Made by a program: the position numbers and the translations under genes. Positions 1 through 8,408 of a DNA stretch of 53,409 nt are shown in pieces. Origin of the DNA: Rhodopirellula europaea 6C (GTDB lineage: Bacteria; Planctomycetota; Planctomycetia; Pirellulales; Pirellulaceae); assembly GCF_000338295.1 (NCBI RefSeq), contig NZ_ANMO01000251.1:1-53409 (forward strand), given 5' to 3'. The notes beneath the pieces are model-generated. The model worked only from the letters and a program-made list of their open reading frames with translations. It had not been told where the DNA came from and searched no databases. Within the stretch, counting starts at the first letter, position 1, and each line of letters starts with the position of its first letter.

Positions 1-1026
1 GGTCGAAATCGCGGCAGTCGATCCGGTGAAGGTTTGGCTGAGGATCGGTGCCTTGGGGTGGAAGTCACTTCGGTACAGCGTCGCGCAGACCTGAGTGATC
101 TTGCCAACGGTGACGATGTCGGCGAATTGGTCCAGTCCGTAGTGTTGGAAGGCAAATGGTCGGCTGGTTCGTGAAAACGTTTGCACTTCATCGAAGATGA
201 TCGGCACGCCCGCTTCCCGCAGTGGCTCGCACAATGCGGTGAAGAAATCGTGGCTGCCTGGGTAGTAGCCGCCTTCGCCTGCGATCGGTTCGGCCCAGAA
301 AGCAGCGTGTTTTCCTGGATAGCGTTTGAGCAATCGTTTCAATTCCTCGACGGCCCATCGCTGAGATTTCTCGGGATGGTCCGGATGCAGGAAGGGCAAG
401 TAGTCGACCTGGATCGCTTTGGGCAAGCCGTTTCGATAGGCGGGCCGGTCGGTCAAGGCTGCTAGCGCGATCGATCGACCGGCGAACGCATTGTCAAACG
501 CGATGATTCGGTCAGCGGGTTGTCGGTGGTGGAAGGCGAGTTTCAATGCGTTCTCGTTCGCCATCGCGCCGCTGGTTGAAAGCAACACGTGTTCGAGCGG
601 TGCTCCCGATTCGGAGGCGAGCGAGACGAGTCGCTGCATCATTTCGACACTGGCCGTGTTCTGCTGCAAGTTTCCCTGCATGACCGTGTCTTCGATCGCC
701 GCATCAATGCTGGCCGAAACCAGATCCGAATTCGAGTGACCACCGCCGTGCACGCCGATTCCACCGATGAAATCCAGTTTGACGCTGCCGTCGGCCAGTT
801 CGACGTAGGGACCGTTTCCGAGTCCGGACGCGAAATAGGGCCAGATGGGTGGGCCGCCTCGAGCGGAGGTGAACCCGTCGATCAGGGATTGGTAGCTCGC
901 CGATTGGTCGGGATCGCGGGGCGAAACATCCGTCATGGAAGCGGAATGATCACGCATTGCTTCGGCAATCAATTGCTTGGCTTGTGCGATCCGGGGGTCC
1001 TGACGAAGTGATTCGGCGTGAAGCAT
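1..1026 (-). CDS. Class-III PLP-dependent aminotransferase, lysine 6-aminotransferase-like (3' end outside window)
   Basis: I translated this from the reverse strand. It opens with an ATG at 1026 and stays open for 342 codons to the window edge, so the C-terminus is missing. Residues around 60-80 carry the substrate-entry segment (GGIGVHGGGHSN). The PLP-binding Ser/Gly stretch (STSGAMANENALK) and the Asp of the FDEVQTF motif, which contacts the pyridine nitrogen, are present. The Schiff-base lysine is K309 in VTVGKITQVCATLY. The GK.TQVC context resembles L-lysine epsilon-aminotransferases more than ornithine or GABA transaminases, but the exact substrate cannot be read from this. The downstream neighbour is outside the window. 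The 190 bases to purQ hold a divergent intergenic region. Confidence 0.88.
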   Translation of the reverse strand, partial: MLHAESLRQDPRIAQAKQLIAEAMRDHSASMTDVSPRDPDQSASYQSLIDGFTSARGGPPIWPYFASGLGNGPYVELADGSVKLDFIGGIGVHGGGHSNSDLVSASIDAAIEDTVMQGNLQQNTASVEMMQRLVSLASESGAPLEHVLLSTSGAMANENALKLAFHHRQPADRIIAFDNAFAGRSIALAALTDRPAYRNGLPKAIQVDYLPFLHPDHPEKSQRWAVEELKRLLKRYPGKHAAFWAEPIAGEGGYYPGSHDFFTALCEPLREAGVPIIFDEVQTFSRTSRPFAFQHYGLDQFADIVTVGKITQVCATLYRSDFHPKAPILSQTFTGSTAAIST

Positions 1027-1216
1027 GTTCAAAAGCGATTGGCGAAAACGGTATCAAACGCGGGGGATCCCCGAGCTACAACAGAGAGCACGCATCTTGG
1101 TTCCCGGTTCGGTTCTTGGCAATCGCTGCGCGACGATCGTTGCCGATCAGGGCGGAAAAAACTAAGCTCTGCGGATTGAATTCTGTTCCGCCACTTGTCT
1201 GCCAAACTGCATTCCC

Positions 1217-2047
1217 ATGCCTCAGCCTCGCGTTCTTGTCCTGCGTGCTCCCGGTACCAACTGCGATGTCGAAACCGCCCATGCCTTTGAGTTGGCCGGT
1301 GCGGTCGCCGAACGCGTCCACGTCGGGCGATTGATGGAAAACGCGGCTTTGGCGAGCCGCTACCAAATCCTCTGTTTGCCCGGTGGATTCAGCTACGGCG
1401 ACGACATCGCGGCCGGCCGAATTTTGGCGACTCGGATGCGTCGGCACCTGGGTGACCTGATGCATCACTTCGTCGACAGCGGCGACAACTTGGTGCTGGG
1501 GATTTGCAACGGGATGCAGGTGCTGATGCGGTTGGGCGTTTTGACCAGCGGCGTCGGGCAATTGCAAACCGCGGGCGGACCCGCTGAATCGGCAGACGAC
1601 TCCATCCCGCCCGCCACTTTGACCTGGAACAATCACGGTCGATTCGAAGACCGCTGGGTGAACTTGGCCGTCGACAAAACGCCATGCGTGTTCCTGCGAG
1701 ACATCGAACAAATGTATCTGCCAATGGCTCACGCTGAAGGCAAGTTCATCGCCCGCGACGCGGAGGTGTTGGAAGAGCTGCGATCGGCCGGGCGACTGGC
1801 TTTGCGATACTGCGAGCCATCGGGCGAGATCCAATCCGAAACGTTGCCGTTCCCGATCAACCCCAACGGTGGTGATGCCAACGTGGCGGGAGTGTGTGAT
1901 GCCAGCGGCCGCGTGTTCGGTTTGATGCCGCACCCCGAGCGACACATTGATCCGACTCAGCATCCGTTTTGGACTCGTCGTAAAGAGCAACCTGAGCACG
2001 GCGAAGGATTGCAGATGTTCCGAAACGCGGTGGAGTGGTTTGCTTGA
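1217..2047 (+). CDS. purQ: Phosphoribosylformylglycinamidine synthase, glutaminase subunit PurQ
   Basis: A 276-residue class-I glutamine amidotransferase. It supplies ammonia to PurL in the fourth step of purine synthesis (FGAR to FGAM) in the cytoplasm. The N-terminus (VLVLRAPGTNCD) and the PGGFSYGDD oxyanion region are typical of PurQ. The triad is visible: nucleophile C97 in GICNGMQ, and H239/E241 in MPHPERH. The length is slightly above small bacterial PurQ proteins (about 225-230) and fits the longer stand-alone type that works with PurS and PurL. Neither partner is in the window. The stop codon overlaps the start of the following methyltransferase, suggesting cotranscription. Confidence 0.95.
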   Translation: MPQPRVLVLRAPGTNCDVETAHAFELAGAVAERVHVGRLMENAALASRYQILCLPGGFSYGDDIAAGRILATRMRRHLGDLMHHFVDSGDNLVLGICNGMQVLMRLGVLTSGVGQLQTAGGPAESADDSIPPATLTWNNHGRFEDRWVNLAVDKTPCVFLRDIEQMYLPMAHAEGKFIARDAEVLEELRSAGRLALRYCEPSGEIQSETLPFPINPNGGDANVAGVCDASGRVFGLMPHPERHIDPTQHPFWTRRKEQPEHGEGLQMFRNAVEWFA

Positions 2048-2895
2048 GCGAGCCCGTGGCGCCCGTCGAAGAGTCGGAAACCCGGTTCGCGTTTGGCAAG
2101 AACTGGGCGTCGTTTCTGGATCGGTTTGACACCGAAAGGTTGCAGCACGCGACGGCTTCCTTGAAGACGCTCTTGCAGGTGGAATCACTTGCAGGCAAAC
2201 GGTTTCTCGACATTGGATCTGGCAGCGGTCTGTTTTCTTTAGCGGCTGTTTCGATGGGTGCCGAAGTCGTCAGCATGGATTTGGACGATGACAGCGTGGC
2301 TTGCACTCGAGAGCTTCGCGAGCGAGCGGTCACGGAGGATCCGGCTGTGGCTGAGCAATGGCAGATCCAACAAGGCTCGGCGCTCGATGCGGAGTGGTTG
2401 ACTTCGCTTGGAGCATTTGATGTTGTCTACAGTTGGGGAGTGCTTCATCACACCGGCCAAATGAACGCGGCGATCGAGGCAACCTCATCAGTGGTCGCAC
2501 CTGGTGGTCAGTACGCGATTGCTATCTACAACGATCAAGGTGGAGGGAGCCGGCGATGGTTGCAGATCAAGCAAGGTTATCATCGCCTGCCTGCATTTTT
2601 ACGTCCGGCGTATGTCGTTCTGGTCGCAGGTTGCTACGAAGTGAAGTTCGCACTCGCGAGGCTGGCCCGAGGACGCAACCCGCTGCCGTTCGCAGATTGG
2701 CGAGCGAAGAAGTCTGACCGCGGCATGAACGCCTGGCATGACTGGGTCGATTGGATTGGTGGCCTCCCGTTTGAGGTCGCCAAACCAGAAGCCATTATCC
2801 TTCCGCTGCGTGAAAAAGGATTTGTGCTCGACAACCTCACAACGGTTGGATCCGGATGGGGATGCAACGAGTACGTGTTTCGACGTTGCAAATGA
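2035..2895 (+). CDS. SAM-dependent class-I methyltransferase
   Basis: The reading frame begins at a GTG (2035) inside the end of purQ. A TTG at 2044 overlapping the purQ stop, or a GTG at 2056, are alternative starts. The 286-residue product has a class-I methyltransferase Rossmann core: motif I DIGSGSG (residues about 59-65), an acidic residue after the second strand (SMDLDDDS), and the post-II segment YSWGVLHHTGQM, typical of Methyltransf_11/25-type enzymes. The C-terminal third contains a Trp-rich region (WHDWVDWIGGLPFE) that may form a lid or substrate-binding part. Substrate unknown. The overlap with purQ suggests coupling but gives no clear functional link. Confidence 0.8.
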   Translation: MVCLSEPVAPVEESETRFAFGKNWASFLDRFDTERLQHATASLKTLLQVESLAGKRFLDIGSGSGLFSLAAVSMGAEVVSMDLDDDSVACTRELRERAVTEDPAVAEQWQIQQGSALDAEWLTSLGAFDVVYSWGVLHHTGQMNAAIEATSSVVAPGGQYAIAIYNDQGGGSRRWLQIKQGYHRLPAFLRPAYVVLVAGCYEVKFALARLARGRNPLPFADWRAKKSDRGMNAWHDWVDWIGGLPFEVAKPEAIILPLREKGFVLDNLTTVGSGWGCNEYVFRRCK

Positions 2896-3045
2896 GGCGA
2901 CGGAATCATCGCCGTAGGCCATTCTCACATGGCGATGGTTGTTGCCCGGACGATTTACCTCGTCAATGACATGCCCAACCGCGAACACGCCTCGCTTTGT
3001 TCCCAAGCATCGGCGTGGACGCCATGTGGAACATGGCCTACCGAT

Positions 3046-6000
3046 TTACGATTCGTCGGAGAGCGGACTGCGAGAGGGAATGAGCAAGCCCGCGGCGATG
3101 AATGCAAATTGGGTGGCAAAGAAGATCGCTAGGTTGCGAAGCATGCCTTCGGTGAAGCCATAACTGTGCAGACCGATGCCCAGTTCGTTGGTGCCGAACC
3201 AGCTCCAAGCCGTGATGATGTTGCCGCCGATCGCCAAGATGGCAAACCCGCGTGCCTTCACCATGCCGTCCCAGCGAGCGTGGAGCATCAATGCGTTCCA
3301 GATCACGATCAAGAGCGCACCGTTTTCTTTTGGGTCCCAGCCCCAGAAGCGACCCCAGGAATCGTCGGCCCAAAGCCCGCCAAGCACGGTGCCGATGAAG
3401 CTGAACAGAATGCCAAAGCAAGAGGCTCCGTAAACACAGCGATACAAATCGCGACGGGCTCGGTCGCTGGCGTTGATCCAACCAGAGATCAAATACCCAA
3501 TGCCGAGCAGGCCGGCGACAAGCGTTGCAACGTATCCGAGTGAAACGCTGATCACGTGCGTGCTGAGCCAGAACTGAGTGTCCAGAACTGCTTGCAGCAC
3601 GCCCATCGTTTCGGCTTGGCCAACGTTCAGCGTCAGGTTGTAAGCGACTCGCAAAGTCATCATGCCAGCAACGGCGGCAAGCATGTTGCCGGTGCCGTAA
3701 CGGAAAATTCGTTCGACCACCAAGCCGAATAGCACGGCTGCCCAGCCGATGAAGATCGCCGATGAGTAAAGGTTGATGACGGGAGCACGACCGGTGATGT
3801 AGACGCGAGACAGAATCACGATCGTGTGAATGATGAACGCGATCGCGATGGTTCCCCAAACCGCGTTGCCCAACCGAGGTGAATCCACCGCGAAGTAGAT
3901 CAACCCCAAGATGATCGCCAGGATATAGAGCCCCGTTGCAATCGCGGTTGGGTTAGCGGCACCCAGCCATTGTTCCAGCGAAACGGCAAAGTGGTCGTAG
4001 CCGGGAATGTTGTAGGCTTGGACTGCGGTCAAGTGGTCGTCGAGAGCTTGGTTGAACGCAGCAGGATCGCCCTCGCCATATTCTCGAATCAATTCACCGA
4101 AAGTACGAATGCCAGGTTGGCTGCTTTTCGGAGCGATGCCGTTCTTGGCCATGTCAAAGAATGCGGGGGCAAAAGCGGTCCAGTCGGCTTGCTGTTCGCT
4201 GTCGGTGGCCTGTTCCATTGATGGTGGAATGATCGCCGGAGCCGGCATTTGAGCCAAGCTATTCATCTGACGCTCAAGTTGGCGCAAAGCGAACAATTGC
4301 CGCGTTTGTTCGCTGGTTCCTTCGGGAAAGAATTCTTCTGGAATGTCTTCTGGCACTGGCAAACGCATCGCGGCGGCGGCAACGGTGTATTGCCGGGTTC
4401 GCATGTCCAGTTCAATCGCTTTCTTGTCCTTGAAGTCTTGATCTAGAGATTCTTTCTCCCGAGCGTCCTTCACCATCTTTGTGAATCGTTCGAGGTTTTC
4501 GCCAATTTCGTCCAGCGAATAGAGTTTGCTTTCACGCCGGTCCAGATCCAGTTCGGCTCGAATTTCTTCGGCATCGATGCGGAACATGGGCAGGTAACGC
4601 AGCGCCGGTTCGTCGACGGCAACCTCCATCAACCACTGCACCGCCGACAGCTTTTTCGTTTCAACTCGATCTTTGATTTCGCTTGGGGCAGCATCCAGTG
4701 GCAATGAATCCTTGTTAGTCATTGCTTTCATTGTCTGCCGCGCATAAGCGTCGAGCGGCATCACTCGGCCGCCGTACTGCACTGGCACTTGGCCAAGAGC
4801 TGCCAAGTCAAATTCGCTGGCTCGGTCAACCGGTTTCAATTTGTTCTTCAGAGAGACGCTTGGAGCAAGAATCACCGTCACCAGCGCCGCGACGGCGGCG
4901 AGATACACGATGACGGGCAAGTTCTTCCGCGATGCTGGTTCGGCAGTGACCTCGATGCCTTCGGAGAACTTCGAGGTGCCTTCTGATTTCTCACTGCCAA
5001 ATTCGGCCAACGCTCGTTCGTTTTCACGTCGTCGGCGAGAGATGAATCGAGTGAGTGTTCCCCAGAAGTGAACCAACATTCCAAGTCCGGTGATGCTGCA
5101 CGCGACATAGGGAATCAGCCACCCCGAGTTGCGGACAACTTGAATTCCGGTCAGCTCTTTTCCACCGGGAAGCGGTGTGTAATTGGATTGATAGAACGTT
5201 TCGCCGCGATAGCGAAGCGGGTTGTTCATCCAGACCCTTTCTTTGCGGTCTTCGCCCGTTTCGCTGTCGACGATGCGAATGAATGATGAGTAGTCGCGAG
5301 GTGTGTCGGTGTTGCTGTAGTTGACTCGTCGAACGTCTTCGAGCTGAACCCAGTAAGGTTTGACTTCTCGGTGTAAACGCAGTCCGATCTCGTATTCTTT
5401 GCCGCCCACGGTGATCGAATCGAACGTATCTTTCGACGTCCCGTCTGGTACTAACATTTCGCGATCATTGATCGACTGGCTAACCAAAAAGACTCCGAGT
5501 GATTTGTCCGATTCTGGATCAATCAACTCGACGTAAGCGGCGGGCAAATTCATTGCCATATCTGCGCCGCCTGATTTGGGACGTTCAATAGCGGAGACTT
5601 CTAGGCCAATTCCCTTGGTGGCGGGAGCGTCATCCTGGTGATCTTGGATTCCCGCATTCTCAAAGTATTCGAGCACCTTGATTTTCACGGGAAGCGAATC
5701 GTTTTCGATCGTTGATTCTCTCGAAGCAGCAGCGGCCAATCGTTGAGCGGGAACGGCAACGACATTTTGAATGTCATCTTCGGTGTGGATGAACTGAAGT
5801 TCGATTTCGTCCAAGTTCACAAACGTGTTGGTGGATTGACCTTCAACGAGACTGAGGCGTTGTTCCATTTGGCGGTCACCAAAAGCGAACTGGCCTACCA
5901 TCAACAATCCAACACCGAGATGCAGCAGCACGTTTCCGCCCTGTTTGCCAAACGCCAATTGGCATCCAACCAACATGATCAAACCGGCGCCCACACCCTT

Positions 6001-6699
6001 GGCGAGTTGCCAGACGATGCGAAGTCCGGGATCGTCGATGCGAGTTCCGGTAAACAAGCAATACAGCACGGTCAGCCCCAACGCTACGGTAGCGAAGTAG
6101 GTTAGCCATCGCAGGATAGGAAGTTTGACGGAGGATGCCGCCATGCCCATCGCAACGGTTCCGATCGCCAAAACCGCCATGACGACCGCCCACAATTGAT
6201 CGTAGGAAAGCCAACTGGGCGGCGTGCCTTGCAGTCCATCATCATTGTGTCCGGTAAAGACAATCAGTCCGGCAACCAGAATGCCCGCAACCAAAAATGC
6301 CAGTCCGGCGGCCAAGCGACCGCCGCTGGCTTGTAATCGGAACCGAGTAATCTTGGCCGCGATCAGATTGACCATCAGCAGCATCCCGATCATTGCTCCG
6401 CCGGGAAACGGCAAGATGCCTGGGATCGGTTGGCTATGACGGTAGAAGGCTTGAGGGAAGAAGTCATCGAAGTGCAACGGAGCGATCCAAGAAAGGAAGT
6501 ACCGTTGCTTGACCTCCTGCATGTTCATTTCGTCTTGAGCCAATGTGCCCACGAGCACCAGCACGATCGACATTGCAAACAATGCGACGGTGAACTTCAG
6601 CGACCCAGCCAACGCGAGAAATCGTGAAGGGGCTAGCCAATCCGTGATGGATGAGACGCGATCGTCAGTGGCGTGGGTATCGTTGGTGACGGATGCCAT
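3046..6699 (-). CDS. ResB-CcsA (CcsBA) fusion, system II cytochrome c biogenesis protein
   Basis: This is a 1217-residue polytopic membrane protein for haem delivery and covalent attachment to c-type cytochromes. The N-terminal half is ResB-like: membrane segments at residues about 30-60, 95-130 and 135-200, and a large soluble domain from about 260 to 520. The C-terminal half is CcsA-like. It has an STHVISVSLGY membrane segment with a candidate haem-ligand His and the tryptophan-rich WWD region ending WGWDPKENGALL at about 1119-1130, followed by another His (LHARWDG). The frame extends to a TTG at 6729, but the ATG at 6699 (MASVTND) is a more natural start. The domain between the halves (about 580-880) is long and charged, so the protein exceeds most CcsBA fusions. 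System II fusion fits a planctomycete. Confidence 0.92.
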   Translation of the reverse strand: MASVTNDTHATDDRVSSITDWLAPSRFLALAGSLKFTVALFAMSIVLVLVGTLAQDEMNMQEVKQRYFLSWIAPLHFDDFFPQAFYRHSQPIPGILPFPGGAMIGMLLMVNLIAAKITRFRLQASGGRLAAGLAFLVAGILVAGLIVFTGHNDDGLQGTPPSWLSYDQLWAVVMAVLAIGTVAMGMAASSVKLPILRWLTYFATVALGLTVLYCLFTGTRIDDPGLRIVWQLAKGVGAGLIMLVGCQLAFGKQGGNVLLHLGVGLLMVGQFAFGDRQMEQRLSLVEGQSTNTFVNLDEIELQFIHTEDDIQNVVAVPAQRLAAAASRESTIENDSLPVKIKVLEYFENAGIQDHQDDAPATKGIGLEVSAIERPKSGGADMAMNLPAAYVELIDPESDKSLGVFLVSQSINDREMLVPDGTSKDTFDSITVGGKEYEIGLRLHREVKPYWVQLEDVRRVNYSNTDTPRDYSSFIRIVDSETGEDRKERVWMNNPLRYRGETFYQSNYTPLPGGKELTGIQVVRNSGWLIPYVACSITGLGMLVHFWGTLTRFISRRRRENERALAEFGSEKSEGTSKFSEGIEVTAEPASRKNLPVIVYLAAVAALVTVILAPSVSLKNKLKPVDRASEFDLAALGQVPVQYGGRVMPLDAYARQTMKAMTNKDSLPLDAAPSEIKDRVETKKLSAVQWLMEVAVDEPALRYLPMFRIDAEEIRAELDLDRRESKLYSLDEIGENLERFTKMVKDAREKESLDQDFKDKKAIELDMRTRQYTVAAAAMRLPVPEDIPEEFFPEGTSEQTRQLFALRQLERQMNSLAQMPAPAIIPPSMEQATDSEQQADWTAFAPAFFDMAKNGIAPKSSQPGIRTFGELIREYGEGDPAAFNQALDDHLTAVQAYNIPGYDHFAVSLEQWLGAANPTAIATGLYILAIILGLIYFAVDSPRLGNAVWGTIAIAFIIHTIVILSRVYITGRAPVINLYSSAIFIGWAAVLFGLVVERIFRYGTGNMLAAVAGMMTLRVAYNLTLNVGQAETMGVLQAVLDTQFWLSTHVISVSLGYVATLVAGLLGIGYLISGWINASDRARRDLYRCVYGASCFGILFSFIGTVLGGLWADDSWGRFWGWDPKENGALLIVIWNALMLHARWDGMVKARGFAILAIGGNIITAWSWFGTNELGIGLHSYGFTEGMLRNLAIFFATQFAFIAAGLLIPSRSPLSDES

Positions 6700-6766
6700 C
6701 GAATGACTCTTGTAAGGGTGGGTCGCCAAATGAGCGGCGGGCAGGGCAGGGCGTGTGCTTTGAAAG

Positions 6767-8023
6767 TCAGTACTTCAAGGACTTCAAAAAACTTCGCATC
6801 GCTTCGTCTTGATCCGCGATCACGTCGGCCGGACCAACCATCTTAATGAACAGACTAAAATCGTTTTCGAGCGGCACGATCGTCGCGTCGATCGAAGTCG
6901 CCTGGCTGTCTTCATCTTTGGGATGAAGAATAAACCGCTGGGCATCGCGTCCGGCAACGGTCAACTTTTCCGCCGATTCGAGGGCTTGGTCAACATCGGC
7001 GTCGTCGGGCTGGCCGCCTTCGACTTGTCCCATCCATCTCGCCACGTTGCCACGCAAATCGCCACCGGCGGTGATAACGGTGATCTCGGCGGAGGATTCT
7101 TCGGGGCCAGCATTGAACGCCGCCATCCGCATCATGCTCATTCGCCCATCACGCCATCCTTCGGGACGATCGAAGTCGAGAGCCGGGTCCGATTTGGGGG
7201 CGTCATCGCTGGCGGACTCTTTCGGAAATGCCTTTTCTTTTGCCGCCGGCATGGATGCGCCACTGGCTTTGGCTTGTTCAATTGCTTCCTGTGCATCGCG
7301 TGGCAAACCAGCGTGCGGATCAGCCGCCGCATCCGCGGTTCCACCCCCATTGGGGCCGCCAGCCATTGATGCAAATGGAGCTCCGCCTGCCATCATTGGC
7401 GGCCCGGAGTCCGAGGCTTTTCCAGTGACATCGACCCATATGGCAGGAACGTCGGCGAACTCATCCAATTCCAAACCTGACCAAGTCATGGTTTCTGCTG
7501 AGGCCCATTCTTTTTGGCTTTCGGCGAGCCCGACTTGCTTTCGCCATCGGTTGACATTCATGACAACCAGTTCCGACCAGTCGTCCATTCGTGTGAGCTG
7601 CGAAACGCTTAGGTCGAGTTGCTGAACAGGCGTGTTGATGTCGAAGGAGGCGAAACGCATCGTTCGGGCGGCACCCTTTCGCCAGTCCGAAGGGACAGAA
7701 TCCAAATTGGGTTTGCCGTCTTCGAACTCGATGTTTTCGACGAATTCACGGAAGGTGTCGTCGATCGAGTCGACGGCCGATTCACGGCCCATGATTTTGA
7801 AGAACCACGCTTGGTCCTTTTGCGGCAAAATTGCAGCGATCATGCGAGTGTCTTCGGCAGCCAAAACCGCAGGCATCTTCGTTGGCACCTGGTACGTGAT
7901 GATCGGCGCTTCTTGCGAGCAACCGGCCAGGACGCTCAGCAATCCGACGCACCAGAGGCTGGCGAGGATCGGGACGCATGACGTCCAGCGGGAATCAGGC
8001 ATGCGACAAATGGGGGACGGCAT
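6767..8023 (-). CDS. Predicted lipoprotein of unknown function
   Basis: The 418-residue product has a lipoprotein signal: a hydrophobic run followed by the lipobox LAGC (C35 from the ATG at 8023; an ATG at 8002 gives a more typical short signal). The mature part starts with a charged soluble domain (EDTRMIAAILPQKDQAWFFK). The middle is a Gly/Ala/Met-rich, probably disordered linker (about 215-285: MMAGGAPFASMAGG). The C-terminal domain ends FLKSLKY. I do not recognise a named family, but the pattern suggests a planctomycete-specific periplasmic lipoprotein. It lies 68 bases downstream of the start of the ResB-CcsA gene region, same strand, so it is upstream in transcription; a role in cytochrome maturation is speculative. 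Confidence 0.7.
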   Translation of the reverse strand: MPSPICRMPDSRWTSCVPILASLWCVGLLSVLAGCSQEAPIITYQVPTKMPAVLAAEDTRMIAAILPQKDQAWFFKIMGRESAVDSIDDTFREFVENIEFEDGKPNLDSVPSDWRKGAARTMRFASFDINTPVQQLDLSVSQLTRMDDWSELVVMNVNRWRKQVGLAESQKEWASAETMTWSGLELDEFADVPAIWVDVTGKASDSGPPMMAGGAPFASMAGGPNGGGTADAAADPHAGLPRDAQEAIEQAKASGASMPAAKEKAFPKESASDDAPKSDPALDFDRPEGWRDGRMSMMRMAAFNAGPEESSAEITVITAGGDLRGNVARWMGQVEGGQPDDADVDQALESAEKLTVAGRDAQRFILHPKDEDSQATSIDATIVPLENDFSLFIKMVGPADVIADQDEAMRSFLKSLKY

Positions 8024-8408
8024 AGGTGGGACGACGAAGAGAGTGGGGAGGCGGGGAGCAGCCGTGAAAGGACGCTGTGAAACTGCCAGAAGCGGGCCGT
8101 TTCAACAGGAACGCAATTTCAAATCCGGCATCCATCATGGTGACCGATTTTCACGCAAATCCAAGATCAGATTAGCTGCTATCACTATTGAAACGCGGCT
8201 GCGACCCGAATTGTTCTCACCGCGAAGTCGATGGGCCGCTCGGGGGAGGCGATTTCGACCGACGGAAGCGACAAAGCGTCGCGGGCGGGGGATGGATACC
8301 GTTTTGTGGCGGTTTCGAGTGGGTAGCTGGAAATCAGCGGAGTCCCGCTGCGGGAACGTGCGGCAGGTCAGCGAATATCGCCTGATTTGCAAGCCATTCA
8401 GGGCGTTT
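8024..8408. other. Intergenic gap, no gene seen
   Basis: This gap of 385 bases lies between the molybdopterin oxidoreductase stop and the lipoprotein start. An 85-codon minus-strand frame here (8135-8392) is Arg/Ser-rich with no recognisable features, and I do not believe it is a gene. The region probably carries the promoter for the lipoprotein, but I could not identify one with confidence. Confidence 0.4.
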